Shown here: piece by piece, positions 9,560-17,113 of the stretch
Position numbering within the stretch: position 1 is the stretch's first letter
Layout: each line of letters begins with the position of its first letter
DNA from: a virus
Length of the DNA: 64,000 nucleotides
Direction: 5' to 3' (one strand)
IMG/VR virus record: IMGVR_UViG_3300042691_023936
Span: 22,314-86,313 of that record
Notes under the pieces: model-generated
Database searches by the model: none
The model's input: only the letters and a program-made list of their open reading frames with translations
Told to the model about the DNA's origin: nothing
Made by a program: the position numbers and the translations under genes

Positions 9560-9567
9560 TATATTTA
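9560..9567 (+). promoter_or_regulatory. Bare TATATTTA promoter element
   Basis: CATATATTTATTGAC precedes the homing endonuclease ATG by 5 bases, with no TTTGG/GTCAA box. It is nearly identical to the element before the holin-like gene at 54780, suggesting the same (probably late) class. Confidence 0.5.
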
Positions 9568-9572
9568 TTGAC

Positions 9573-10199
9573 ATGATAGGAATATATAAAATTACAAGCC
9601 CCACTAATAAAATATATATTGGACAAAGTGTAGATATAGATGATAGATTTAGAAAATACAAAAATTTAAATTGTAACAGACAAACTATCATCTATAACTC
9701 TCTTAAAAAATATGGATGGGAACAACACATATTTGAAATTATTGAAGAATGTCCGGCTGATAAATTACTAGAACGCGAAACCTATTGGAAAGAATATTAT
9801 AAAGTTTTAGAAGTACCTAGTTTATGTTGTAGAATAGACGGAAAAGGAGGCTATATGAATGAAGAAACTAAAGCTAAAATAGGCTTAAAACATAAGGGTA
9901 AAATAATGTCTAACGAAGCTAAGACTAAAATATCTAAAGCTCTTAAAGGACGTAAAGTAACATGGGATTGTAAAGGACCTAAAGATTATAAATACACAGA
10001 GGAACAAAAACAAAAAATGAGAAAACCTCGTGTGAATAGATGGGAACGAGAAAAATTAGTATCTCCATCTATAGTTAAAGAAATAAGGAGTAAATTTAAT
10101 CTAGGACACAAACGCTCAGATTTAAGTAGAGAATATAATGTAAGTTGGGGTACTATTAAAAATATAACTGATCATATAAATTCATATAAATTCATATAA
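9573..10199 (+). CDS. GIY-YIG homing endonuclease with NUMOD3
   Basis: A 208-residue mobile endonuclease. The GIY-YIG catalytic domain spans about 1-85 (GIYKITSP, then KIYIGQS, and ERETYWKEYY with the catalytic Glu). Tandem NUMOD3-like DNA-binding motifs follow at about 95-130 (MNEETKAKIGLKHKG, SNEAKTKISKALKG), then a helix-turn-helix-like C-terminus. It sits right after the ribonucleotide reductase gene, a favourite homing site in T4-like phages, with its own promoter element. It is one of four GIY-YIG genes here. Confidence 0.88.
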   Translation: MIGIYKITSPTNKIYIGQSVDIDDRFRKYKNLNCNRQTIIYNSLKKYGWEQHIFEIIEECPADKLLERETYWKEYYKVLEVPSLCCRIDGKGGYMNEETKAKIGLKHKGKIMSNEAKTKISKALKGRKVTWDCKGPKDYKYTEEQKQKMRKPRVNRWEREKLVSPSIVKEIRSKFNLGHKRSDLSREYNVSWGTIKNITDHINSYKFI

Positions 10200-10841
10200 A
10201 TGATAAAATTACTAGATATATTAAATGAAGCTATAAATGGAGGTATTGTTTATACCTATAGAAGTCAAAAAAGCTTACCCGATATTGAAGCTAATGGCAT
10301 AAAAATGTCAGATAAAAATAAACAAAATTCTGAAGATTATAATATCCCTGATTATGGGTATACTTATTATACCTCTACTAGTAAAGATTCTAATTGGATT
10401 GATAGAAACCCATATGGAAATGCTGATAATCCGTATACTGTAAGAGTATCTATAGACTTAAATAAAATAAAAAACGATAAAAATTATAGTTTTAAAGATT
10501 TAAATAATATAGAAGGATGGAACTACCCAGAATATCAAGAAGTAAGAATATATTCTAATACAAAAGATAGAATACCTCCGGAATATATTAGTTCTATTGA
10601 TATACTTAGAAGAAGATCAGGAGATGAATATGGGTGGGATTTTATAGGTACACTTGACTTAGAACCAGAAGTAAAAACATATATTGATAATACTTTTAAA
10701 GAAAATCCAGAGTTAGATGAAGATTCGTTCCCATACGATAAAATGTATGATTATTTTACAGAATTTTGGAATCATGAAGATGAATCTTATGATGATGTTT
10801 CTCAAGAAGTTATGAACTATATAAGCTCTAAAGTTAGTTAA
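10200..10841 (+). CDS. ADP-ribosyltransferase-like protein, possible injected protein
   Basis: A 213-residue protein starting MIKLLDILNEA, which resembles T4 capsid-targeting peptides and contains a fitting prohead-protease site (LNE before Ala). Beyond it, VYTYRSQKSL (an Arg strand), YTSTSKDS (an STS motif) and YQEVRIYS (a Glu strand) occur in the order of the R-S-E motifs of ADP-ribosyltransferases. The last motif departs from ExE, so the fold is tentative. T4 Alt is a packaged and injected ADP-ribosyltransferase, so an analogous job is possible. It begins one base after the homing endonuclease stop. Confidence 0.45.
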   Translation: MIKLLDILNEAINGGIVYTYRSQKSLPDIEANGIKMSDKNKQNSEDYNIPDYGYTYYTSTSKDSNWIDRNPYGNADNPYTVRVSIDLNKIKNDKNYSFKDLNNIEGWNYPEYQEVRIYSNTKDRIPPEYISSIDILRRRSGDEYGWDFIGTLDLEPEVKTYIDNTFKENPELDEDSFPYDKMYDYFTEFWNHEDESYDDVSQEVMNYISSKVS

Positions 10842-11155
10842 TGTCTAAATTCATAGAAGATATTCATTACTATAAAGACGGAGATAGGGTAGTTTTCACT
10901 GCCCTATTTCACGTTCAACGCGGTTATTGTTGTGGTTGTAAATGTCTTAATTGTGCTTATATTCCCAAACATGAAAAAAATAATAATATTATGGATATAG
11001 AAATATTAAAAACTTTAAAAGAACAAGCAGAATTTTTAAAAAAAAATCAAGATGCTTTTACTTTACCTGAAAAAATAGAAAAAACAAACGAAATACATCA
11101 AAAATTAGAACAACTATTATCTACAATAAATGTAAATATTGAAGAAACTGAGTAG
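10841..11155 (+). CDS. DUF5522-like cysteine protein
   Basis: A 104-residue protein. Residues 1-45 carry FTALFHVQRGYCCGCKCLNC, matching the short cysteine-rich proteins (DUF5522 type) common in Bacteroidota genomes; the CC-x-C-x-C-x2-C arrangement suggests a metal site. The C-terminal half is a Lys/Glu-rich helix, probably coiled coil. Its ATG overlaps the previous stop codon (taATG). The function is unknown; the family supports a Bacteroidota host. Confidence 0.65.
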   Translation: MSKFIEDIHYYKDGDRVVFTALFHVQRGYCCGCKCLNCAYIPKHEKNNNIMDIEILKTLKEQAEFLKKNQDAFTLPEKIEKTNEIHQKLEQLLSTINVNIEETE

Positions 11156-11171
11156 GAATATTATATTTTTT

Positions 11172-11180
11172 AATATTTAT
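11172..11180 (+). promoter_or_regulatory. Bare AATATTTAT promoter element
   Basis: An ATATTTATTGG element about 20 bases upstream of the fibre gene, without a TTTGG/GTCAA box. It matches the bare elements before the other fibre, the holin-like gene and the homing endonucleases. Confidence 0.4.
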
Positions 11181-11199
11181 TGGCAAATAAAATAATAAT

Positions 11200-13146
11200 A
11201 TGCCAATAACATATAGATTAACTAAAGAATCCCCATTAACTTATGAAGAGTTAGATGGAAACTTTCAATTTCTTACAGCATCTATCAATGCTATATCAGG
11301 AGCATACGCTACTACTGGTTCAAATACTTTTATAGGTAATCAAATATTTCAAGGTAATATATCTGTATTAGGCACAGCTTCATTTACATATACTACTTCA
11401 TCTGTTAATGCAATCAGTGCTTCAAGCTTTAATATAGCTATTTCAAGTCCTACAGTACGTTATGGTTTTTATAATGTTATTGATTCTGGATCATATAAAA
11501 CAACATCATCTCTTGCTTGGGATTCTACAAATCAACGTTGGATATATCAAAAAGTAACAGGTTCTATTACAAGTAGTGCTGTATTATTAACAGGTCCTAT
11601 AAGTACAGGAGGTTTAGGAACAGAAACTAATATTCCTCAATATGTGATTCCTATATCAAATGGTACTCAATCATTAGCAAGTTCTAATATATATTCAAGT
11701 GGTTCAATCCATATTGTAACAGGTTCTCTAACAATCACTCAGGGAATAACAGGATCGTTATTAGGTACAGCTTCGTTTGCTTTAACTGCTTCAAATTATT
11801 TATTATTAAGTAATACAGGTTCATTTGCAACTACAGGTTCAAATTCATTTAATGGAAATCAAATAATAACTGGTAGTTTAAATAATGGAATTAGTAATAC
11901 AACTATTGGTATTTATTCTCACGCAGAAGGTTCGGGTACAATAGCATCTGGTTCTTATTCTCATGCAGAAGGTAATAACACAAATGCAAAAGGAGATTAT
12001 TCACACGCAGAAGGTCTTAATACAACAGCATCTGGTTCTTATTCCCATGCAGAAGGAGGAGCTACTCAAACAACAGGAGCTCTTTCACACGCAGAAGGGG
12101 ATACTACAAGAGCAGTAGGATATGCAGCTCATTCCGAGGGTACATCTACAATAGCATTAGGACAATCATCTCACGCAGAAGGTGGTAATACAATATCATT
12201 TAAATTAGGATCACACGCAGAAGGTTATCAAACAATATCATCTGGTTCTTACTCACATGCTGAAGGCTTCAATACAACGGCATCAGGAGATTATTCACAC
12301 GCAGAAGGTAATAACACAACTGCAAACGGAGAAACATCACATGCGGAAGGATATAACACAATAGCAAATGGATATTTTTCTCACGCAGAAGGTTCAGGTA
12401 CAACAACAAATGGATATGGAACTCATGCAGAAGGTTTCAATACAACAGCAAACGGAAACTATTCTCATGCAGAAGGTAATAACACAACTGCAAACGGAAC
12501 TTATTCTCATGCAGAGGGTGAAGGAACTATAGCATCAGGTTCAGGACAAACAGTAGTAGGCAAATATAATAAACAAAACAATACAAGTTCTTTATTCATT
12601 GTTGGTAATGGTGTAGATAGTAGTAATAGAAATGATATTGTATTAGTAAATACTGGTAGTGTAGCTATTAACGGAAGTTTATATATACAAGGAGTACAAC
12701 AAACATCAAGTTCTATAGAAACTCATACAGCTTTTGTATCTAGATTAGATTCTCAAACAGCATTTAGTAGTAGCAGAACAAGTGTATTATTCCAGTATTC
12801 TCAGTCTATGTATTTAGGTGGATCTTTAGATATACACGTAATAGAAAATGATTCTACATTTGGTATAGTTAATGTACTTATAGCAAGTAATACTGGATCT
12901 TCAACTGTATTAACAGTCACAGGAAGTAAAATTGGAAGTCCTATAAATAATTTATCATTTACTGGTAGTATATCAAGTAGTTATGTACAACTTAGAGTAG
13001 TAAATAGTTCTGCAAATGATTACACTGTAAGAATATTCCCAAAATTAATTGCTGTTTCTTCTGATATAAATTATACTGACTACTCTCAGGATTATTTACA
13101 AGGAGAGGTAGGAATAGGTGGAGAAGCTGAGACCCCAGTAGTATAA
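11200..13146 (+). CDS. Tail fibre/adhesin with SHAEG repeats
   Basis: A 648-residue structural protein. The N-terminus (TKESPLTYEELDGNFQFL) resembles that of the second fibre at 21080 and is probably the virion attachment part. Residues about 40-235 are Ser/Thr/Gly-rich with recurring TGS and TASF segments. Residues 239-447 hold fifteen 14-residue repeats centred on SHAEG, the pattern of YadA-type trimeric adhesin heads (left-handed beta-roll). The C-terminal about 200 residues form a non-repetitive tip. It probably forms a trimeric fibre that binds the host surface or glycans. No chaperone follows it. Confidence 0.8.
   Translation: MPITYRLTKESPLTYEELDGNFQFLTASINAISGAYATTGSNTFIGNQIFQGNISVLGTASFTYTTSSVNAISASSFNIAISSPTVRYGFYNVIDSGSYKTTSSLAWDSTNQRWIYQKVTGSITSSAVLLTGPISTGGLGTETNIPQYVIPISNGTQSLASSNIYSSGSIHIVTGSLTITQGITGSLLGTASFALTASNYLLLSNTGSFATTGSNSFNGNQIITGSLNNGISNTTIGIYSHAEGSGTIASGSYSHAEGNNTNAKGDYSHAEGLNTTASGSYSHAEGGATQTTGALSHAEGDTTRAVGYAAHSEGTSTIALGQSSHAEGGNTISFKLGSHAEGYQTISSGSYSHAEGFNTTASGDYSHAEGNNTTANGETSHAEGYNTIANGYFSHAEGSGTTTNGYGTHAEGFNTTANGNYSHAEGNNTTANGTYSHAEGEGTIASGSGQTVVGKYNKQNNTSSLFIVGNGVDSSNRNDIVLVNTGSVAINGSLYIQGVQQTSSSIETHTAFVSRLDSQTAFSSSRTSVLFQYSQSMYLGGSLDIHVIENDSTFGIVNVLIASNTGSSTVLTVTGSKIGSPINNLSFTGSISSSYVQLRVVNSSANDYTVRIFPKLIAVSSDINYTDYSQDYLQGEVGIGGEAETPVV
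11914..12540 (+). repeat. Fifteen 42-bp coding repeats (SHAEG)
   Basis: Fifteen in-frame units, the first of 39 bases and the others of 42 bases, encoding variants of SHAEG followed by Thr/Ala/Gly-rich residues. One unit has AHSEG and one THAEG. Units differ at silent sites and at the two to four residues on either side of SHAEG. Repeat number could change by recombination and alter fibre length. Confidence 0.9.
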
Positions 13147-13165
13147 ATAATTTATTTAATTAAAA

Positions 13166-13197
13166 TTTGGCTTTTATATAATATTTTTTTATATTTA
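13166..13197 (+). promoter_or_regulatory. Boxed promoter of the dpdA-like gene
   Basis: TTTGG (13166) is followed 24 bases later by TATATTTA (13190-13197). The inner GTC box is not recognisable. The ATG is at 13214. Confidence 0.55.
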
Positions 13198-13213
13198 CAA
13201 AAAAAAATAAAAT

Positions 13214-13999
13214 ATGAAAGTTTTTCATGAATTACCTTTAAGTATGCTTTATAAAGCATATTCTATTACAGATGGGGATTATTGTTTACCACATTTATTA
13301 GATAAGTATGAAATATATAAAAACTATTTTTTACAATCTAAACGTGACAAACGTTTTATAATTATGGATAATGGTTTATTTGAAGGTGTAATTCATACAA
13401 ATAAAGATTTAATTGAAAAAATTAATTTAATTAAACCTAATATTTTTATTACGCCGGATGAATGGAATGATTCTTCTGCTACTTATAAAAATGCTAAGTA
13501 TTGGATGAATACTTTTAAAACACAATTACCACCAGAAACTAATTTAATGGTAGTATTACAGGGTAAAACATTAGATGACTTTATTAATTTATATAATAAT
13601 TGTATTGATTTAGGTTTTAAACATTTTGCTTTTAATCATTCATCTGAAGTATATCAGACCCTATTTTCTCACCCAAATAAACTAATAAATCAGATGATGG
13701 GTAGAATTAAATTAGTTACTTTATTTAAAAAGCAAGGTTATATTTTAGATAGCCACTACATACATCTCTTAGGATGTAGTTTACCACAGGAATTTATTTA
13801 TTATAAAGGATTAGACCACATTAATTCAGTAGATACATCTTCACCTATTATAAATGGTGCTTTAGGTATTACATATAAAGAGTATGGTTTATTAACTAAA
13901 CCATTAAATAAGATTGAAGAATTTTTTGAAGATAGTTTAAAAGACCAAATAGAAGATATTATATTCAATATAAATAAATTTAAAGAATATTCATATTAA
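13214..13999 (+). CDS. dpdA: DpdA-like DNA transglycosylase (TGT fold)
   Basis: A 261-residue protein resembling the phage DpdA branch of tRNA-guanine transglycosylases, which swap guanine in DNA for a 7-deazaguanine. The strand FIIMDNGLFEG near residues 47-57 matches the DpdA substrate-binding Asp region. KPNIFITPDEW, LMVVLQGK and FKHFAFNHSS follow the barrel-strand order of the family, and HLLGCSLPQEF matches the HxLG segment. It is shorter than full DpdA. Genes for making preQ0 lie within the next 6 kb, strongly supporting the call. It has its own boxed promoter. Confidence 0.72.
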   Translation: MKVFHELPLSMLYKAYSITDGDYCLPHLLDKYEIYKNYFLQSKRDKRFIIMDNGLFEGVIHTNKDLIEKINLIKPNIFITPDEWNDSSATYKNAKYWMNTFKTQLPPETNLMVVLQGKTLDDFINLYNNCIDLGFKHFAFNHSSEVYQTLFSHPNKLINQMMGRIKLVTLFKKQGYILDSHYIHLLGCSLPQEFIYYKGLDHINSVDTSSPIINGALGITYKEYGLLTKPLNKIEEFFEDSLKDQIEDIIFNINKFKEYSY

Positions 14000-14253
14000 T
14001 GAAAGATTTAATTATAAAATATTTTAAAGGTCAACCATTAAATATAAATGAATGTGTTAGTTTAATGGAAGCTTATATGATTAAAACAAAAAAAACGGAT
14101 TCAACTATTATACAAAAAATAATAGATCCTATGAATCCTTTTGGTCAAGGAATGCTACAACAAGCCGTAAATACATCTGTTATTTTATTGGCAGAAGAAT
14201 ATAATATAATAAAATTATATTCAAAAGAAGGACAATTATTGATGGTATATTAA
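13999..14253 (+). CDS. Hypothetical protein, 84 aa
   Basis: A small soluble protein overlapping the dpdA-like gene by one base (taATG), so probably translated with it. It is mostly helical by composition, with a hydrophobic C-terminal end (IIKLYSKEGQLLMVY). No motif is recognised. The coupling makes a role in DNA modification possible but unproven. Confidence 0.6.
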   Translation: MKDLIIKYFKGQPLNINECVSLMEAYMIKTKKTDSTIIQKIIDPMNPFGQGMLQQAVNTSVILLAEEYNIIKLYSKEGQLLMVY

Positions 14254-14272
14254 AAATAAAATGCTCCTTTCA

Positions 14273-14280
14273 TATATTTA
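14273..14280 (+). promoter_or_regulatory. Bare TATATTTA promoter element
   Basis: CATATATTTATTGAT, nearly the same as the element before the homing endonuclease at 9573, lies 8 bases before the membrane protein start at 14288. Confidence 0.45.
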
Positions 14281-14287
14281 TTGATAT

Positions 14288-14659
14288 ATGATATCTTTAA
14301 TTTTAGTAATACTTGCTGCTATTTTCAATTCTATAATGGACGTTGTATCTTTAAAATATGAAAAAAGCAGATTTATTAATTACCCTAGTTTACGTTATTT
14401 TATAGATCCTGAAATTTCATGGAAAAATAAATATAAAAACAATAATCCAAAGCGAGGAGAAAAATTTTTTGGTTCAAGTACCTTTTTAGTATGGACAACA
14501 GATTTATGGCATCTAGCTAAAACTTTAATGTTGGTTTGTTTCTCAATAGCTATTATTACTTATATACCAATTATTTATCCAATTGTAGATGCTATAATAT
14601 ATTGGATATTATTTGGAGTTGTATTTGAATTATTTTGGAGTAAAATTTTTATAAAATAA
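14288..14659 (+). CDS. Small membrane protein, 123 aa
   Basis: Hydrophobic segments at about 2-18 and 78-118 (TLMLVCFSIAIITYIPIIY, AIIYWILFGVVFELF) flank a charged loop rich in Lys and Asn, giving probably three membrane passes. The family is not recognised. Its bare promoter element suggests expression with fibre and lysis genes; an inner-membrane role such as superinfection exclusion is only a guess. It ends just before a terminator. Confidence 0.6.
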   Translation: MISLILVILAAIFNSIMDVVSLKYEKSRFINYPSLRYFIDPEISWKNKYKNNNPKRGEKFFGSSTFLVWTTDLWHLAKTLMLVCFSIAIITYIPIIYPIVDAIIYWILFGVVFELFWSKIFIK

Positions 14660-14668
14660 AATTTAGTA

Positions 14669-14694
14669 GGTTTGGTAGTCCAAACCTTTTTTTT
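14669..14694 (+). terminator. Intrinsic terminator inside a promoter
   Basis: GGTTTGG (14669-14675) pairs with CCAAACC (14680-14686) across the loop TAGT, followed by eight T residues. The stem contains the TTTGG and GTC boxes of the promoter whose TATCTTTA ends at 14701. Confidence 0.8.
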
Positions 14695-14701
14695 ATCTTT
14701 A
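14671..14701 (+). promoter_or_regulatory. Boxed promoter overlapping a terminator
   Basis: TTTGG (14671), GTC (14678) and TATCTTTA (14694-14701), with the GTC-to-TAT distance of 16. The same hairpin-plus-promoter design occurs before PolB and the phosphoesterase at 58542. Confidence 0.7.
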
Positions 14702-14720
14702 CATCCTAATAAAATAAGTT

Positions 14721-14963
14721 ATGTTACAAGAAAATTTTATGTCACTTTATGATTATCTAGGTAAAGCAGCTGGAACCAGTCTAGGTAAAAAAGTATCTGA
14801 TGTTGCTAAAGAACAAAACCAACCTTACCAATTTAGAGAAGTATCAAATTTAAAATATAAGGGTAAAGTTCTTCTTTACACTAAATCATTTTTAGATTCT
14901 TATTTTAACAAACCTACAACAAATCATAGTGATACTTTACAAGACGATAATTTACCCTTCTAA
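14721..14963 (+). CDS. Small protein with SSB-type C-terminal tail
   Basis: An 80-residue basic protein ending DDNLPF, almost the conserved acidic tip of bacterial SSB (DDDLPF-like), which recruits primase, RecO, RecQ and other repair proteins. There is no OB fold; the body is Lys/Gln-rich with one strand pair (YKGKVLLYTKSFLDSY). It might recruit or block host SSB-tail binding proteins. A second in-frame ATG at 14739 could be the true start. It has its own boxed promoter. Confidence 0.6.
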   Translation: MLQENFMSLYDYLGKAAGTSLGKKVSDVAKEQNQPYQFREVSNLKYKGKVLLYTKSFLDSYFNKPTTNHSDTLQDDNLPF

Positions 14964-15006
14964 TAAAATAATCTAAAATTAAAAAATAATTAATTACATT
15001 AAAGTT

Positions 15007-15942
15007 ATGGATAAAAATAAAAAATACGCGGTAATCGCATTATCAGGAGGAATGGATTCAAGTACATTATTAATTAAACTCCTATCAGAAAACTATCAAG
15101 TAGTTGCACTCTCTTTTGATTATGGACAAAAACACAAAGTTGAATTAGAACGTGCTACTGAATTAGTAGAGTATATTAATAATAGGTCTGGTCAAATAAT
15201 TGGAGATGAAGCACAATTAATATATCCTCCAGTTACTCATCAAATCATTAAATTAGATGGTTTATCACAGTTGTTAGTAAGTGGATTAGTAGATAATGAC
15301 TCTATGGAAATGAAAACTGGACATTATGCTCATGAAAATGCTTTAACAACAGTGGTTCCAAATCGTAATGCTATATTTTCTTCAATCATATATGCCGTCG
15401 CCTTATCTATAGTGAAAAGAACAGGAAATCACTGTAATATTTCTTTAGGTACACATATGGGTGATTTTGATAATAAAAAACAAAGTGGAATTTATCCTGA
15501 TTGTTCTGAAGAATTTAAGCAAGCTATTGAATATGCTTTCAAAATAGGAAATTGGGATTCTGATAAAGTAGACTATTATGCTCCTTACAATATAACTGAT
15601 AAAACAGGAGTATTAAAAGATGGAATAGAATGCTGTGAAAAATTAGGTCTAGACTATAAAGAAATTTACAAACGTACCAACACTAGTTATGCTCCAATAT
15701 ATGTCGCTCCTAAAGACAAAGTAGAAGACGGTCTTCTTCTTATAGAAACTAAAGGTAGATGGTATTCTGATTACAAATCAGGTGCTAGTATTGAACGAAT
15801 TATTAGTTTTATTATTCTAGGTTTGGAAGATCCAATTCAATATGCTGAAGAAGATGGAACATTAGTGTCTTGGGATTTTGTAAAAAACTATGCTATTAAA
15901 ATAGAAGAAGAATTTACTGGAGAAAAATTCGATTTTCAATAA
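15007..15942 (+). CDS. queC: QueC-like 7-cyano-7-deazaguanine synthase
   Basis: A 311-residue PP-loop ATPase that converts carboxydeazaguanine to preQ0. The ATP loop SGGMDS is at 13-18, followed by LSFDYGQKH (35-43) and VVPNRNAIF (116-124). It is longer than usual QueC (about 230 residues) because of an insertion around 60-105 and a C-terminal extension. The four zinc Cys of QueC are all missing: the TCY equivalent is TSY (225-228 region) and the CGxCxxC equivalent is DYKSGAS (255-261), although the following IER is kept. It is still expected to act in the pathway because the active-site loop is intact. Confidence 0.85.
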   Translation: MDKNKKYAVIALSGGMDSSTLLIKLLSENYQVVALSFDYGQKHKVELERATELVEYINNRSGQIIGDEAQLIYPPVTHQIIKLDGLSQLLVSGLVDNDSMEMKTGHYAHENALTTVVPNRNAIFSSIIYAVALSIVKRTGNHCNISLGTHMGDFDNKKQSGIYPDCSEEFKQAIEYAFKIGNWDSDKVDYYAPYNITDKTGVLKDGIECCEKLGLDYKEIYKRTNTSYAPIYVAPKDKVEDGLLLIETKGRWYSDYKSGASIERIISFIILGLEDPIQYAEEDGTLVSWDFVKNYAIKIEEEFTGEKFDFQ

Positions 15943-15959
15943 AAAAAGATTTAAAAAAT

Positions 15960-16052
15960 ATGTTAAAAAAAGATATTCTTAAAAAATACAACATCAAAGA
16001 TTATTCAACTCTAAATAAAATACTGTCAAATCATTTGGAAGGTCAAGACTAA
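15960..16052 (+). CDS. Possible 30-aa peptide
   Basis: A 30-residue Lys-rich reading frame after queC, starting MLKKDILKKYNIKD. Its last codons overlap the TTTGG and GTCAA boxes of the next promoter, so the end is constrained by another signal. It may be real, but there is little support beyond an AT-rich start region. Confidence 0.3.
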   Translation: MLKKDILKKYNIKDYSTLNKILSNHLEGQD

Positions 16053-16065
16053 AATCTTATATTTA
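16034..16065 (+). promoter_or_regulatory. Boxed promoter before 16082 gene
   Basis: TTTGG (16034), GTCAA (16042) and TATATTTA (16058-16065) show the full consensus with 24- and 16-base spacing. It probably drives the small DNA-binding protein gene. Confidence 0.75.
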
Positions 16066-16081
16066 AATAAATAAATAAGTT

Positions 16082-16282
16082 ATGGATAGATTAAACAAAA
16101 ACGAAAAGCTAGCATTTTACAATGCTCGCAAACGCAATGGAGATGTTAAAAGATTAGCAGAAACCACAGAATTTACAACACGTTTTATTAACTATGTTAT
16201 GCGTGGTGAAAGAAATGTAAATGATACATTAGCAAACGCTATGTATAACATTTCTCGTAGACGTCAAATGGCTAATGCCTAA
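16082..16282 (+). CDS. Small helix-turn-helix-like protein
   Basis: A 66-residue basic protein (many Arg, Lys and Asn). Residues about 18-48 (GDVKRLAETTEFTTRFINYV) look like the recognition helices of a small HTH fold, followed by an Arg-rich tail. It is monocistronic, between a boxed promoter and a strong terminator, so it is probably made in quantity. A transcription regulator or nucleoid-type protein is inferred. Confidence 0.6.
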   Translation: MDRLNKNEKLAFYNARKRNGDVKRLAETTEFTTRFINYVMRGERNVNDTLANAMYNISRRRQMANA

Positions 16283-16292
16283 GTATTAACAT

Positions 16293-16324
16293 ACACCTCC
16301 TTCATTTTGAGGGAGGTGTTTTTT
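16293..16324 (+). terminator. Strong intrinsic terminator
   Basis: ACACCTCC pairs with GGAGGTGT and the stem continues inward through TTCA/TGAG to about 12 bp with a short T loop, followed by six T residues. It separates the HTH-like gene from queD. Confidence 0.9.
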
Positions 16325-16344
16325 ATTTAATTGTATAAAGAATT

Positions 16345-16869
16345 ATGAGAAAATATCAATCAACAAAAGTATTCGATGGTTTTAGTTGTATATTCCGTCA
16401 ATGGAAAGCAGAAGGAACGCATTGTAGATTCTTACATGGGTATGGAATATCATTTAAAGTGACATTTGAAGGTGAATTGGACGAACGTAACTGGGTTTGG
16501 GATTTTGGAGGTATGAAACGTGCTAAAGGTACTATTGACGGAATGAATCCTAAAGCCTGGATGGATGATATGTTTGATCACACTACTATTATAGCAGAAG
16601 ATGATCCACATTTAGGAAATTTTATAAAGATGTGGAAAGATGGTATCATCCAACTTCGTATTATACCAGCAACAGGAGCAGAGCAATTTGCTAAATATAT
16701 CTACGAAAAATTAAATACATTTGTTCAAGAAGAAACTAACGGACGTGTAAAAGTAGTACGAGTTAAATTTATGGAAAATAATAAAAACAGCTCAGTATAT
16801 TACGAAGATAACTCTAAAATAAATAATACAAATCAAACAATTAATCACGAACAACATTACGGTTGTTAA
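16345..16869 (+). CDS. queD: QueD 6-carboxytetrahydropterin synthase
   Basis: A 174-residue QueD/PTPS-fold enzyme making carboxytetrahydropterin from dihydroneopterin triphosphate, the second step to preQ0. The catalytic Cys27 (GTHCRFLHGYG), the MFDHTTII segment with His79, and Glu113 (ATGAEQFAKYI) are present. The usual HGH zinc pair reads HGY (31-33) and the usual first His (SAAH) is replaced in FSCIFRQW. The last about 25 residues extend past the family and end NHEQHYGC, encoded by a 45-bp repeat that also ends the gene at 17110. Confidence 0.85.
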   Translation: MRKYQSTKVFDGFSCIFRQWKAEGTHCRFLHGYGISFKVTFEGELDERNWVWDFGGMKRAKGTIDGMNPKAWMDDMFDHTTIIAEDDPHLGNFIKMWKDGIIQLRIIPATGAEQFAKYIYEKLNTFVQEETNGRVKVVRVKFMENNKNSSVYYEDNSKINNTNQTINHEQHYGC

Positions 16870-16879
16870 TAAAAAAATT
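16835..16879 (+). repeat. 45-bp direct repeat, copy 1
   Basis: Identical over 45 bases to 17306-17350. It encodes the last residues of QueD (TINHEQHYGC), the stop codon and the A-rich leader of the next gene. The repeat unit is 471 bp and carries two small genes. Confidence 0.95.
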
Positions 16880-17113
16880 ATGGCCGATTTTAGTAAACAA
16901 TGGTGTGAACAAAATGATTTTGGTATGCCCGGAGATTTTGATATTTTAAAAGAAGCAGATGCCTTACAATCTAATTCATATGTTTCTATGATATGTGAAG
17001 GATATGGATTTAATGCAATTGGTAAAGATATTGAAAATAACATAATGTTAGCTTTTCATAATTGGCAAGACGGTACTACAAAATGGGTACCATATAATCA
17101 AATAGTAAAATGA
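16880..17113 (+). CDS. Hypothetical protein, 77 aa
   Basis: A small acidic soluble protein immediately after the first copy of the 45-bp repeat; its ATG directly abuts the repeat. Trp- and Asn-rich segments (FHNWQDGTTKWVPYNQIVK) resemble a small beta domain. It overlaps the next gene by 4 bases (ATGA). Part of a two-gene module flanked by direct repeats inside the deazaguanine region. Function unknown. Confidence 0.6.
   Translation: MADFSKQWCEQNDFGMPGDFDILKEADALQSNSYVSMICEGYGFNAIGKDIENNIMLAFHNWQDGTTKWVPYNQIVK

Noticed and set aside
11914-12540. CRISPR-like array
   Set aside because: The 42-base repeats are in frame, coding for SHAEG, with no conserved spacers and no cas genes.
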